A stretch of DNA of 64,000 nucleotides from Bordetella genomosp. 10 (GTDB taxonomy: Bacteria; Pseudomonadota; Gammaproteobacteria; Burkholderiales; Burkholderiaceae_B): NCBI RefSeq assembly GCF_002261225.1, contig NZ_NEVM01000002.1:682001-746000 (forward strand). Direction: 5' to 3'. Made by a program: the position numbers and the translations under genes. Below, in pieces: positions 33,194 to 41,914 of this stretch. Positions within the stretch are counted from its first letter, which is position 1, and each line of letters opens with the position of its first letter. The notes below the pieces were generated by a model that saw nothing but the letters and a program-made list of their open reading frames with translations, ran no database searches and was not told the DNA's origin.

Positions 33194-34039
33194 TCAGGTC
33201 ATCAACCACCCGCCCGCCACGTCCACCACCTGGCCGGTGATGAAGCGCGCCTGGTCCGACGCCAGGAACAGGCAGGCGTCGGCCACTTCCTCGGGCGTCC
33301 CCAGCCGCCGCAAGGCGGTGATCTCCGCCACCGCGTCGTTGATCTCCCGCGGCACGCTCTTGAGCAGGGGCGTGGCGATGCGTCCCGGCGCCACGCCGTT
33401 GACGGTGATGCCGTACTCGCCCAATTCCCCCGCCCAATGCCGCGTCAGGCCGATCAAGGCCGCCTTGGTCGCCGCGTAATGCCCGGCGACGATGTCGCAA
33501 TAGGCCTTGCCGGCGACGGAGGACATGTTGATGATCCGCCCCTGGCGCCGCCGCACCATATGCGGCGTGGTCAGGTGCGCCATGTAGTACACGCTGTTCA
33601 GGTTGACCGCCATGACGGTCTCCCATTCCTTGGGGGGCATTTCCCAGACCTTGAGGGCACGGCCATCGGTCTTGGGCGAGATGCCGACGTTGTTGACCAG
33701 GATGTCGGCGCCGCCCAGCGCCGCGCCCAGTTGGTCGCAGGCCGCCTGGCAGGCGGCGAAGTCCTGCACGTCCGCGTTGGCGTAGCGCGCGCGATGGCCG
33801 GCGGCCTCGAGTTCGGCCTGCAGCCGCGCCCCGCCTTCCGGATCGCGGTCGATGAGGCCGACGGCGGCGCCCTCGGCGGCCAGCGCGCGCGCGATGGCCG
33901 AACCGATGCCGCCGACCGCGCCCGTGACGTAGGCCGTCTGGCCGGCGAAACGCGCGCCCGGCGCGCCGCCCCCTATGGCGCCGCCCCCGTTTTCACCATT
34001 CCCGTTTGCGCCGCCACTCACGACACCTCCGCCGGCCAT
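33194..34039 (-). CDS. SDR-family oxidoreductase with Gly-rich N-terminus
   Basis: 281 residues from ATG 34039, 2 bp after the stop of the quinone-oxidoreductase gene. A disordered leader of about 30 residues rich in Gly and Asn precedes the nucleotide-binding TGAVGGIG (about 39-46). NNVGIS, catalytic YAATK (about 190) and the DVAGGWLMT end follow. Typical 3-oxoacyl-reductase-like SDR. It is the last gene of the liv operon, so it probably acts on the imported compound or a product of it. Confidence 0.88.
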   Translation of the reverse strand: MAGGGVVSGGANGNGENGGGAIGGGAPGARFAGQTAYVTGAVGGIGSAIARALAAEGAAVGLIDRDPEGGARLQAELEAAGHRARYANADVQDFAACQAACDQLGAALGGADILVNNVGISPKTDGRALKVWEMPPKEWETVMAVNLNSVYYMAHLTTPHMVRRRQGRIINMSSVAGKAYCDIVAGHYAATKAALIGLTRHWAGELGEYGITVNGVAPGRIATPLLKSVPREINDAVAEITALRRLGTPEEVADACLFLASDQARFITGQVVDVAGGWLMT

Positions 34040-34041
34040 GT

Positions 34042-35034
34042 TCACGCCTGCACCTTGAACGCGATCTTGCCGATGTGCCGGCTGCTTTCCATCAGCGCAT
34101 GCGCCTGCGCGGCCTCGGCCAGGGGAAACACCTTGTGGATCACCGGCAGGCATTTCCCCTGTTCCATCAGCGGCACCACCCTCTCCGCCAGGGCCCGGGC
34201 GATGAGCGCCTTGTCGTCGTCGCTGCGGGGCCGCAGGGTCGAGCCGGTGAAGGTCAGGCGCTTGACCATGATGGGCGTGGCGTCGATCTGCGCCTTGGCG
34301 CCTTCCAGGAAGGCGATCTGCACCACGCGCCCCTCCACCGCCAGGCAGCGGAGGTTCTTGTTGATGTATTCCCCACCCACCATATCCAGGATCACGTCGA
34401 CGCCGCGCTTGCCGGTGCCGTCCTTGATGGCGCTTTCGAAGTCCTGTTCCTTGTACAGGATGACGTGGTCGGCCCCGGCCTTGCGGCAGGCTTCCGCCTT
34501 TTCCTCGTTGCCGACGGTGGTCCAGACCTCGGCGCCGAACGCGTGCGCGAGCTGGATGGCCGTCAGGCCGATGCCGCTCGACCCGCCGTGGACCAGGAAT
34601 TTCTCGCCCTTGGCCAGGTGCGCCCGCTCGAACACATTGGTCCAGACGGTGAAGTAGTTTTCCGGCACGCAGGCCGCGGCCAGCAGATCCATGCCCTTGG
34701 GCACGGGCAGGCAATGCCGTTCGTCGGCCAGGGCGTATTCCGCGTAGCCGCCGCCGGGCGTCAGCGCGCACACGGTGTCGCCCACCTTGCGTTCCCGCAC
34801 GTCCGGTCCGACGGCGACGACGCGCCCGGAGACTTCCAGGCCTAGGTAGGGGGACGCCCCCGGCGGCGGGGGATAGGCGCCGGCGCGCTGCAGGCAGTCC
34901 GGGCGGTTGACGCCCGCATACGCCACTTCGATCAGCACCTGGCGTCCGCCGGGCTGTTCCCATTCGCGCTCGGCGAGCACCATGCAGTCGGGCGCGCCGC
35001 CCTGGCCGTGATCGATGTACTTGAATTTAGACAT
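34042..35034 (-). CDS. NAD(P)H:quinone oxidoreductase, MDR family without catalytic zinc
   Basis: 330 residues. It belongs to the QOR/PIG3 branch of medium-chain dehydrogenases: NRPDCLQRAGAYPPPPGASP near residue 50, the NADPH-binding VHGGSSGIGLTAIQLAHAFG (about 140-160), and DVILDMVGGEYINKN. The zinc-binding cysteines of alcohol dehydrogenases are missing, as expected. It lies between livF (14-bp gap) and an SDR gene in one minus-strand operon and may reduce an enone or quinone formed in the pathway. Confidence 0.9.
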   Translation of the reverse strand: MSKFKYIDHGQGGAPDCMVLAEREWEQPGGRQVLIEVAYAGVNRPDCLQRAGAYPPPPGASPYLGLEVSGRVVAVGPDVRERKVGDTVCALTPGGGYAEYALADERHCLPVPKGMDLLAAACVPENYFTVWTNVFERAHLAKGEKFLVHGGSSGIGLTAIQLAHAFGAEVWTTVGNEEKAEACRKAGADHVILYKEQDFESAIKDGTGKRGVDVILDMVGGEYINKNLRCLAVEGRVVQIAFLEGAKAQIDATPIMVKRLTFTGSTLRPRSDDDKALIARALAERVVPLMEQGKCLPVIHKVFPLAEAAQAHALMESSRHIGKIAFKVQA

Positions 35035-35048
35035 GATGAGTTCCGGTT

Positions 35049-35753
35049 TCAGTGTCCGAGATAGGCTTTCTTCACGTGCGGATCATTGAGCAGCTCCGGA
35101 CCGGTGCCGCTGCGCACGATGGCGCCATTTTCCAGCACATAGCCGCGATCCGCCAGCCGCAGCGTCCGGAACACGTTCTGTTCCACCAGCAGCACGGTGA
35201 CGCCGACGGCCGTGACCTGGCGGATGACGTCGAACATCTGCTGGACCAGCAGGGGGGAAAGTCCCAGGGAAGGCTCGTCGAACATCAACAATTTGGGATC
35301 CGCCATCATGCCCCGCGCGATGGCCACCATCTGCTGCTCGCCGCCCGAGAGCGACCCCGCCAACTGGCCCAGCCGTTCGCGCACCCGCGGGAAAATGTCC
35401 AGCACCTCGGCCATCTTGCGCTGGGCGCCGGCCCGCGCGGCGCGCTTGAACGAGCCCATCAGCAGGTTGTCGCGCACGGTGAAGTGCGGAAACAACTGGC
35501 GCCCCTCGGGGATCATGGTGATGCCCGCGTCGACGATGTCGTAGGGCGCGCGGTTGGTCAGGTCCCGGCCCATGAATTCCACCTTGCCGCCGGTGCTGGC
35601 CATGGCGCCGCACAGGGTCTTCAGCGTGGTGGTCTTGCCGGCGCCGTTGGCGCCGATCAGCGTGACGATCTCCCCGGCGTGCACCTCGAAGTCCAGGCCG
35701 TCGAGCACCTGCGTCTTGCCGTAGCCGGAGCGGAGTTTGGAGACTTTAAGCAT
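35049..35753 (-). CDS. livF: Branched-chain-type ABC transporter ATPase LivF
   Basis: 234 residues, the usual LivF length. Walker A GANGAGKTT (about residues 34-42), signature LSGGEQQ (about 136) and Walker B LLMFDEPSLGLSP are intact. It pairs with the ATPase domain of the fused LivM-LivG protein at the cytoplasmic face. Its start overlaps the end of that gene by 8 bp. Liv-type systems carry amino acids, amides, urea or small aromatic and aliphatic acids, so substrate specificity is open. Confidence 0.93.
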   Translation of the reverse strand: MLKVSKLRSGYGKTQVLDGLDFEVHAGEIVTLIGANGAGKTTTLKTLCGAMASTGGKVEFMGRDLTNRAPYDIVDAGITMIPEGRQLFPHFTVRDNLLMGSFKRAARAGAQRKMAEVLDIFPRVRERLGQLAGSLSGGEQQMVAIARGMMADPKLLMFDEPSLGLSPLLVQQMFDVIRQVTAVGVTVLLVEQNVFRTLRLADRGYVLENGAIVRSGTGPELLNDPHVKKAYLGH

Positions 35754-37527
35754 CTTGGTAGTCCTTGCCCAGGTAGGCCTCGATCACGGCGGGATGTTCC
35801 ACCACGTCGCGCGGCTTGCCGCTGACCAGCACGCTGCCTTCGTTGATGACGATGATGCGGTCGGACAGGGCCATGGTGGCCTGCATCATGTGCTCGATGA
35901 GCAGCACGGACACGCCGCTGTCGCGGATGCCGCGGATCATGCGGATGGCTTCCTCGATGTCGGTCGGATTGAGCCCCGCCATGACTTCGTCGAGCAGCAG
36001 GATGCGCGGCCGCGTCGCCAGGGCGCGGGCGATCTCCAGCCGCTTCATGCCGCCCACGGTGAGATTGCGCGCCTCGGTGTGCAGGAATCTGGTCAGGTGC
36101 GTGCGCTCGGCCACTTCGCGGGCGATCCGCTCGGCCTCGTCGCGGTCGGCGGTATTGATGAAGGCGCCCAGCATGATGTTTTCCAGGACCGACAGGCCGG
36201 TGAAAGGCTTGGCGATCTGGAAGGTGCGGCCCAGGCCCTTGCGCGCGAACTGGCTGGGCGTGGCGCATTGCACCCAGGCGCCGCCGGCGTCGCGCAGCGA
36301 GACCCGGCCCTGGTCCGGCGACAGGAAGCCCGACAGCAGATTGAACACCGTCGTCTTGCCCGCGCCGTTGGGGCCGATGACGCCGAGGATTTCGTTGCGG
36401 CCGAGTTCCAGCGAGACGTCGTTGGTGGCGCGCAGCCCGCCGAAGTTCTTGAACAGGTTCTCGGCCTTGAGCACCGGCGTGGCCTGTCCGTCGTTGGCGG
36501 CGGCGGGCGCCGCCGCCGCCCGGACCGCCGCGGCGCGCCGGGCGCCCAGATAGGGCAGGCGATCCAGCATGCGCTCCACCATGGGGCCCAGGGCGCCGGC
36601 CAGCCCGCGCGGGATGGTCAGCACCACGCCGACCAGGATCAGGCCGTAGACCAGCCCGTGCATGCCGTTGCCCGCGCCGCTCAGCCAGCCGCGCGCCAGT
36701 TCGGCGATGGGCAGCACCAGGAAGGTGCCGGCGATGGGCCCGGCGACCGTGCCCAGGCCGCCGATGAGGGCGAACATGGCGACCTGGACCGACAGGTCCA
36801 GCGAGAACGCCGAGCCCGGATCGACGAAGGTGAGATAGGTGATGTGGAAGGTGCCGACGATGCTGGTCAACGCGGCCGAGATCACCGCCGCCAGGATCTT
36901 CATGTTGACGGTATTGATGCCGACCGCGCGCGCCGCGTCCTCGCGTTCGCGGATGGCGATCAGGTAATGGCCCATGCGCGATTTGCGGATCTTCCACGAG
37001 ACCCACAGCACCACGAGGAACAGGCCGTAGGCGATGATCAGGTAGTTCAGCTTCTCGCGGAACACCATCCAGGTCCAGCCGATGTTCAGCGGCAGGCTGA
37101 TGCCGCTGGAGCCGCCGGTCCAGCTTTCCTCGTGGATGACCAGCAGCCGCACCACTTCCAGGATGGCGATGGTGGCCAGCGCGAAGAAGGGGCCTTTCAG
37201 GCGCAGGGTGGGGTAGCTGATCACCACCGCCACCAGCGCGGAGATGACCGCGCCGGCCAGCATGCCTATCCACGGCGTGATGCCGAAGTTCTGCGTCAGC
37301 AGGGTCGCCGTATAGCCCCCTATGCCGTAGAACACGGCGTGGCCCAGCGACAACTGGCCGGCATAGCCGCCGACGATGTTCCAGGCCACGGACATGGCCG
37401 AGAACACGAACAGGAGCACGAAGAGATTGATCCAGAAGGGCGTGTCCAGCAGCGCGGGCACGACGAACATGGCGATCAACAGGATCAGGCTGACGTAAGC
37501 CTTGGGGCTGCGAAAATCCGGAAACAT
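35746..37527 (-). CDS. Fused LivM permease - LivG ATPase subunit
   Basis: 593 residues. Residues 1-325 are a LivM-type permease with about nine membrane segments and the conserved cytoplasmic loop around AIREREDAARAVGIN (192-206). An Ala-rich linker (330-348) joins it to a LivG ATPase, with Walker A GPNGAGKTT at 384-392 and Walker B ILLLDEVMAGLNPTD. The ABC signature is LTVGGMKRLE rather than LSYGQ/LSGGQ, a known LivG variant. Separate livM and livG genes are usual; the fusion recurs in Burkholderiales importers. It is 12 bp downstream of livH. Confidence 0.92.
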   Translation of the reverse strand: MFPDFRSPKAYVSLILLIAMFVVPALLDTPFWINLFVLLFVFSAMSVAWNIVGGYAGQLSLGHAVFYGIGGYTATLLTQNFGITPWIGMLAGAVISALVAVVISYPTLRLKGPFFALATIAILEVVRLLVIHEESWTGGSSGISLPLNIGWTWMVFREKLNYLIIAYGLFLVVLWVSWKIRKSRMGHYLIAIREREDAARAVGINTVNMKILAAVISAALTSIVGTFHITYLTFVDPGSAFSLDLSVQVAMFALIGGLGTVAGPIAGTFLVLPIAELARGWLSGAGNGMHGLVYGLILVGVVLTIPRGLAGALGPMVERMLDRLPYLGARRAAAVRAAAAPAAANDGQATPVLKAENLFKNFGGLRATNDVSLELGRNEILGVIGPNGAGKTTVFNLLSGFLSPDQGRVSLRDAGGAWVQCATPSQFARKGLGRTFQIAKPFTGLSVLENIMLGAFINTADRDEAERIAREVAERTHLTRFLHTEARNLTVGGMKRLEIARALATRPRILLLDEVMAGLNPTDIEEAIRMIRGIRDSGVSVLLIEHMMQATMALSDRIIVINEGSVLVSGKPRDVVEHPAVIEAYLGKDYQDA

Positions 37528-37539
37528 GTCGCGCTCCTT

Positions 37540-38406
37540 TTATTCCGTGCCGACGCCGAACAGGCCGGTCGGGCGCAAGACGAGGATCAGCAGGAAGATG
37601 CCGAAGTACACCACCTCCTTGAGGTCGGGCGCGATGTAGTAGCCGGCCAGCGTATCGACCACGCCGATGATCATCGACCCGGCGACGGCGCCGTAGAGGC
37701 TGCCCATGCCGCCCAGCACGACGATGACGAAGGCGGTCAGCACGAAATAGGTGCCCACGGTCGGAAAGACCGGGTATTGCGGCGCCAGCAGGCCCGCCGC
37801 GATGCCGACGAAGGCCGTGCCCAGGCCGAAGGCCAGCACGTACACCGCCTTGACGTTCACGCCCATGAGCATGGCGGCGTAGCGGTGCTGGGCCACGGCG
37901 CGCAGCGCGCGGCCCAGGTAGGTGCGGTGCATGAACAGGTGCAGCAGGACGGCCAGGACCAGCGCGGCCAGGAAGGTGATCAACTGGCCGGTCACCATGG
38001 CGTAGTTGCCGACCGAGATCGAGTCGGTGCCCAGTTCGACGGGGGCGCGCAGCACGTTGGCGCCGAACACCACCAGGGCCAGGTTCAGCAGGATGGTGGA
38101 GATGCCCACCGTGGCGAAGATCTGGATATGCTCGTCGGCGTTGAGCAGGGGCTGTATCACCAGCCGCTGGGTCGCCGCGCCCAGCGCGAACAGGATGAGG
38201 GCCACCGGCACCAGCCCCACGTAGGGGTGGATGCCGAAATGGCTGGCGGCCAGGTACACGAGGTACATGCCTATCATCAGGAATTCGCCGTGCGCGAAGT
38301 TCACCACGCGCACGACGCCGAAAATCAGCGTCAGGCCCAGGCTGATGATGGCGTAGGCGCCGCCCAGCAACAGGCCGTTGATGATGAGTTGAATCAGGAT
38401 ATCCAT
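37540..38406 (-). CDS. livH: Branched-chain-type ABC transporter permease LivH
   Basis: 288 residues from ATG 38406, with GAGG 7 bp upstream. Eight or so membrane helices and the LivH-specific NFAHGEFLMIGMY (about 38-50) and GRALRAVAQHRYAAMLMGVN loop are present. It forms the membrane pore with the LivM part of the next gene. It lies 140 bp downstream of the binding-protein gene; that gap shows no other clear feature. Confidence 0.93.
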   Translation of the reverse strand: MDILIQLIINGLLLGGAYAIISLGLTLIFGVVRVVNFAHGEFLMIGMYLVYLAASHFGIHPYVGLVPVALILFALGAATQRLVIQPLLNADEHIQIFATVGISTILLNLALVVFGANVLRAPVELGTDSISVGNYAMVTGQLITFLAALVLAVLLHLFMHRTYLGRALRAVAQHRYAAMLMGVNVKAVYVLAFGLGTAFVGIAAGLLAPQYPVFPTVGTYFVLTAFVIVVLGGMGSLYGAVAGSMIIGVVDTLAGYYIAPDLKEVVYFGIFLLILVLRPTGLFGVGTE

Positions 38407-38546
38407 TGAGCAGCCTCGCATATGGAGGACGTGGCGCGCGCCTCCCGCGAAGCGCGCGCCGGCGCTGCCGCGCCGCGTCCTGCCGACAACTTGTATCGGG
38501 GTTGCCCGGCGCGTTTCATGGCGCGCCGCGGTCCCACAGCCCGGGT

Positions 38547-39746
38547 TTATTTATTGAAGACGGGCTTGCCGAGGGCGAGATTGCTGGGGGCGATGGTGAC
38601 CAGTTGGCCGTTCTGCCACTGCATGATGTAGAAGTCCGAGGCCTTGTTCTGGCCGTCCTCGCCGAAATCGAAGCCCCAGCCGTTGGCCGACTGGCCGGCG
38701 GGCTTCTTGTAGGCCAGCACTGCCGCGCGGATCTTGTCCTTGTCGGTCGACTTGGCGTTGGCGATGGCTTCCAGGAAGACCTTGGCGCCGACGTAGTTGG
38801 TCAGGCTGTGGCCGGACTGCGGGTCGCTCTTGTACGCGGCCTTGTAGGCCTGCAGGAACTTGTCCAGGCCGGGCGCGCCGGCGGGATTGATGGAGGATTG
38901 CGGGAAGTCGAGGTCGAACACGCCGTTCATGCCGGCGCCCACGGCCTTGGCGGTGTCGGCCAGCGAATAGCCGCCGCCCGCGCCGATGACGACCTTGGGC
39001 TTGAAACCCGCCGCCTTGGCCTGGTTGAAGTAAAGGATGGCGTCGTTCTGGTAGGCGGTCTGCAGCACCACGTTCACGCCGGCGCCCTTCAGGCGCAGGA
39101 TGAGCGAGGACAGGTCCACCGTCTTGGCCGAGTAGGGCAGCACCTCGGCGACGGTATAGCCCAGTTCCGCGGCGCGCTGCTTCTCGGTGGCGGCCACGTC
39201 GGTGCCGTAGGGGCCGTCCTCGTGGATGATGCCGATCTTGATGTCCTTGGGATTCAGGCCCATGCCCGGCGCGACGATGTCGTGCAGGGCGTTGACCACC
39301 GAGACGCCGTACAGCGCGGTGTTGGGATTGGTGCGGAACAGGTATTTGTAGCCGCGCGTGGTGATCTTGTGCGCCGTGGCGCCCAGTTCGAAGTAGGGCA
39401 CGCCCGCCAGCTCGGTGACCGGCGAGGCGGCGTAGGAGATGCCGGAGGCATAGCTGCCGAACACGCCGACGACGTTGGAGGAGATCAGGCGCTTGGTTTC
39501 CGACACGGCCTGGTTGGGATCGACGGCGTCGGCCTTGAGGATCTCGACCTTCTCGCCGTTGATGCCGCCGGCGGCGTTGACTTCATTGACCGCCAGCTCC
39601 AGGCCGCGGAAGCTTTCCTGGCCCAGCAGGGCCAGCGCGCCGCTGAAGGGGAAAAGCGCGCCGACCTTGATGTCGGCATGCGCGGCCGCGCTGGCCAGCA
39701 CGCCGCAGGCGCCCAGCGCCAAGGCGATTTTCCTGATCTTGAACAT
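38547..39746 (-). CDS. Periplasmic ABC substrate-binding protein, LivK-like
   Basis: 399 residues from ATG 39746 (AGGAG 8 bp upstream). A signal peptide ends AAAHA before DIKVGALFPFSGALALLGQE, the standard start of a type I periplasmic binding protein (Peripla_BP_6). It is first in the liv-QOR-SDR operon and delivers the substrate to the LivH/LivMG permease. Binding residues do not reveal the ligand, but clustering with catabolic genes suggests a carbon source rather than plain amino-acid uptake. Confidence 0.92.
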   Translation of the reverse strand: MFKIRKIALALGACGVLASAAAHADIKVGALFPFSGALALLGQESFRGLELAVNEVNAAGGINGEKVEILKADAVDPNQAVSETKRLISSNVVGVFGSYASGISYAASPVTELAGVPYFELGATAHKITTRGYKYLFRTNPNTALYGVSVVNALHDIVAPGMGLNPKDIKIGIIHEDGPYGTDVAATEKQRAAELGYTVAEVLPYSAKTVDLSSLILRLKGAGVNVVLQTAYQNDAILYFNQAKAAGFKPKVVIGAGGGYSLADTAKAVGAGMNGVFDLDFPQSSINPAGAPGLDKFLQAYKAAYKSDPQSGHSLTNYVGAKVFLEAIANAKSTDKDKIRAAVLAYKKPAGQSANGWGFDFGEDGQNKASDFYIMQWQNGQLVTIAPSNLALGKPVFNK

Positions 39747-40095
39747 ATGTCTCGCTCCTTGTTGATGGTCTGATCGCGGTGCCTTGCCGCTTGCGCGGCC
39801 CCTCGCGCCGCCCCTGCGGGGACGCGTCGGGCGTCCGGTCGAACGCAATGCTCCAGGCTCTGCCCCAGGCCTGCCCGGGGCCTTCGAAAGGGCCCTCGGT
39901 GCGGCGTTGGATGGTACATAATATATGATATATTTTTAAAAAACACCCACCGGCAGGTGATTTATTCTAGAGGGCGACCCAGGCGCGTGCATGGGGGATT
40001 TCCCCAACACGCCGGGCGCCGCGCAACGGATCGCGGGCCACGGCGCGGAGTCATCCGGACTCCCGCCGCGAGCCCGGCGACACAGGAGACGAAGC
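39747..40095. other. 349-bp divergent promoter region between livK-like and SDR genes
   Basis: No gene was seen. The left half is GC-rich leader of the binding-protein gene. The centre holds an AT-rich operator (separate entry at 39921) followed by an A tract and a small CACC-ggca-GGTG inverted repeat near 39947-39958. The right part leads to the AGGAG of the SDR at 40096. Confidence 0.5.
39921..39933. promoter_or_regulatory. AT-rich palindrome, shared operator copy 1
   Basis: ATATAT-G-ATATAT is a perfect palindrome around one base, followed by TTTTA. The same block (ATATATSATATATTTTTA) occurs at 44855 next to the GntR gene. It is about 175 bp from the livK-like start and 163 bp from the divergent SDR start. 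Such runs of AT are very rare in this GC-rich DNA. Confidence 0.65.
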
Positions 40096-40878
40096 ATGTT
40101 CGAGGATTGCAGTTTGCGTGGCCGCAAGGTGTTGATCACCGCCGGCGCCGATGGCCTGGGATTGGAGATGACGCGCCTGTTCCATGCCGCCGGCGCATCC
40201 CTGCTGGTGTGCGACATCAACGCGGCGCGGCTGGACGACCTGCGGCGCGACCTGCCCGGCGTGGCCACCACCGTGGCCGACGTCTCGGACGAGGCGAGCG
40301 TGGCCCGCTTGTTCGAACAGGTCGGCGCGAGCCTCGGCGGCCTCGATATCCTGATCAACAACGCCGGCGTGGCCGGGCCCACGGGTTTCGTGGAGGACCT
40401 GTCCAAGGCCGATTGGGACCGCACGCTGGCGGTGAACATCACCGGGCAGTTCCTGTGCGCGCGCCTGGCCGTGCCGCTGCTGAAGACGTCGACGGCGGGG
40501 GTGATGATCAACCTGTCGTCCGCCGCCGGCCATCTGGGCTTCGCGGGCCGGTCGGCCTATTCGGCTTCCAAGTGGGCGGTGGTGGGCTTCACCAAGTCGC
40601 TGGCGATCGAGCTGGGGCCGCACGGCGTGCGGGTCAACGCCATCCTGCCCGGCGCGGTGGAGGGGCCGCGCATCCGCGCGGTGATCGACGCCAAGGCCAG
40701 GACGCTGGGCCGGCCGGTCGAGGAGATCGCCACGCAGTACGAGAACCAGGCCGTGCTGGGACGCATGGTCACCGCGCGCGACATCGCCAATATGGTGCTG
40801 TTCAACGCCAGCGACGCGGCGCGCAGCGTGACGGGCCAGGCCATCGTCATCGACGGCCTGACGCAGAAACTCTATTGA
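40096..40878 (+). CDS. SDR-family oxidoreductase
   Basis: 260 residues from ATG 40096 with AGGAGACGAAGC in front. The nucleotide-binding motif is the variant TAGADGLG (residues 12-19) instead of TGxxxGxG. NNAGVAG, the catalytic YSASK (about 150-154) and a closing GQAIVIDGLTQKLY follow. It is the first of three co-directional genes (SDR, hydroxyacid dehydrogenase, BKACE) divergent from the liv operon. Confidence 0.88.
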   Translation: MFEDCSLRGRKVLITAGADGLGLEMTRLFHAAGASLLVCDINAARLDDLRRDLPGVATTVADVSDEASVARLFEQVGASLGGLDILINNAGVAGPTGFVEDLSKADWDRTLAVNITGQFLCARLAVPLLKTSTAGVMINLSSAAGHLGFAGRSAYSASKWAVVGFTKSLAIELGPHGVRVNAILPGAVEGPRIRAVIDAKARTLGRPVEEIATQYENQAVLGRMVTARDIANMVLFNASDAARSVTGQAIVIDGLTQKLY

Positions 40879-40899
40879 TTGGATGCGGAGGGCATCGAC

Positions 40900-41871
40900 A
40901 TGGGGATAGCCGCCATCATCGGCTGCGGCCTGATCGGGCAGGGCTGGGCCATCGTTTTCGCGCGCGCCGGCTGGTCGGTGCGCATGTACGACAGCGACCC
41001 GGCCAAGGCCGGGGAAGGGCGCATGCTGGTGGCGCGGCAGTTGCGCACCTTGCGCGACCATGGCCTGTCCGGCGATCCCGACGCCATCCTCGCGCGGGTC
41101 GCGCTGGCCGACACGCTGGAGACCGCCCTGGCGGGCGTCGACTACGTGCAGGAGAATTCGCCCGAGGACCTGGCCGTCAAGCAGGCCCTGTTCGCGCAAC
41201 TGGACGCGCTGGCGCCGGCCACCGCCATCCTCGCCAGTTCCACGTCCAGCATCCGCGCCAGCCTGTTTTCGCGCGAGGTGCCGGGCCAGGCGCGCTGCCT
41301 GGTCGCCCATCCCGTGAACCCGCCGTATCTGGTGCCCGTGGTGGAGGTCTGCGGCGCGCCCTGGACCGCGCCGGAGACGATCGCGCATTGCGTCGCCATC
41401 ATGCGCGAAGTGGGGCAGAAGCCGGTGGTGGTGCGGCGCGAGATCGAGGGTTTCATCCTCAATCGCCTGCAGGGCGCGCTGCTGCAGGAAGCCCTGCGCC
41501 TGGCCGAAGCCGGCTATGCCAGCGTCGAGGACATCGACGCCACGGTCAAGGATGGCCTGGGACTGCGCTGGGCCTTCATGGGACCGTTCGAAACCATAGA
41601 CCTGAACGCGCCGGGCGGCATCGCCGACTATTGCGCGCGCTATAACGGCATGTACCGGTCCATCGGCGCCAGCCAGACCGGCGAGCCGGCGTGGCAGGGG
41701 CCGGCCGTGCAGGACCTGGAGGCGCAGCGGCGCGAGCGCCTGCCGGCGGCCGACCTGCACGCGCGCCGCTTCTGGCGCGACGAACGCCTGATGCAACTGC
41801 TGCGGCACAAGCAGGAGGCCGAGCGCAAGGAAGGCGAGGAACGCAAGGAATGCAAGGAGCGCGGGGCCTGA
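40900..41871 (+). CDS. 3-hydroxyacid/3-hydroxyacyl-CoA dehydrogenase, lambda-crystallin-like
   Basis: 323 residues from ATG 40900 (GGAGGG upstream). NAD-binding GCGLIGQG lies at residues 8-15, the catalytic histidine in AHPVNPPYLVPVVEV (H137), and GFILNRLQGALLQEALRLAE follows. The PVNPP block and the later DGLGLRWAFMGPFETIDLN resemble lambda-crystallin/L-gulonate 3-dehydrogenase and carnitine dehydrogenase more than fatty-acid enzymes. It probably oxidises a free 3-hydroxy acid to the 3-oxo acid. The C-terminal 20 residues form a repetitive Lys/Glu tail. It lies 21 bp after the SDR and 43 bp before the BKACE gene that would use its product. Confidence 0.87.
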   Translation: MGIAAIIGCGLIGQGWAIVFARAGWSVRMYDSDPAKAGEGRMLVARQLRTLRDHGLSGDPDAILARVALADTLETALAGVDYVQENSPEDLAVKQALFAQLDALAPATAILASSTSSIRASLFSREVPGQARCLVAHPVNPPYLVPVVEVCGAPWTAPETIAHCVAIMREVGQKPVVVRREIEGFILNRLQGALLQEALRLAEAGYASVEDIDATVKDGLGLRWAFMGPFETIDLNAPGGIADYCARYNGMYRSIGASQTGEPAWQGPAVQDLEAQRRERLPAADLHARRFWRDERLMQLLRHKQEAERKEGEERKECKERGA

Positions 41872-41914
41872 TCGGGTCCGCCCAAGACGCAAGAACCCCC
41901 ACGGAGAGAGACAC

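Noticed and set aside
35737..38409. An 890-codon open frame on the plus strand.
   Set aside because: Antisense to livMG and livH, with extreme His/Gln/Asp/Arg bias typical of the reverse of membrane-protein codons; no domain or start signal.
39921..39933. AT-rich palindrome as only a -10 promoter element.
   Set aside because: The exact 18-base match to a second site at 44855, both in divergent regulatory gaps, is better explained by a shared operator, though overlap with promoters is possible.
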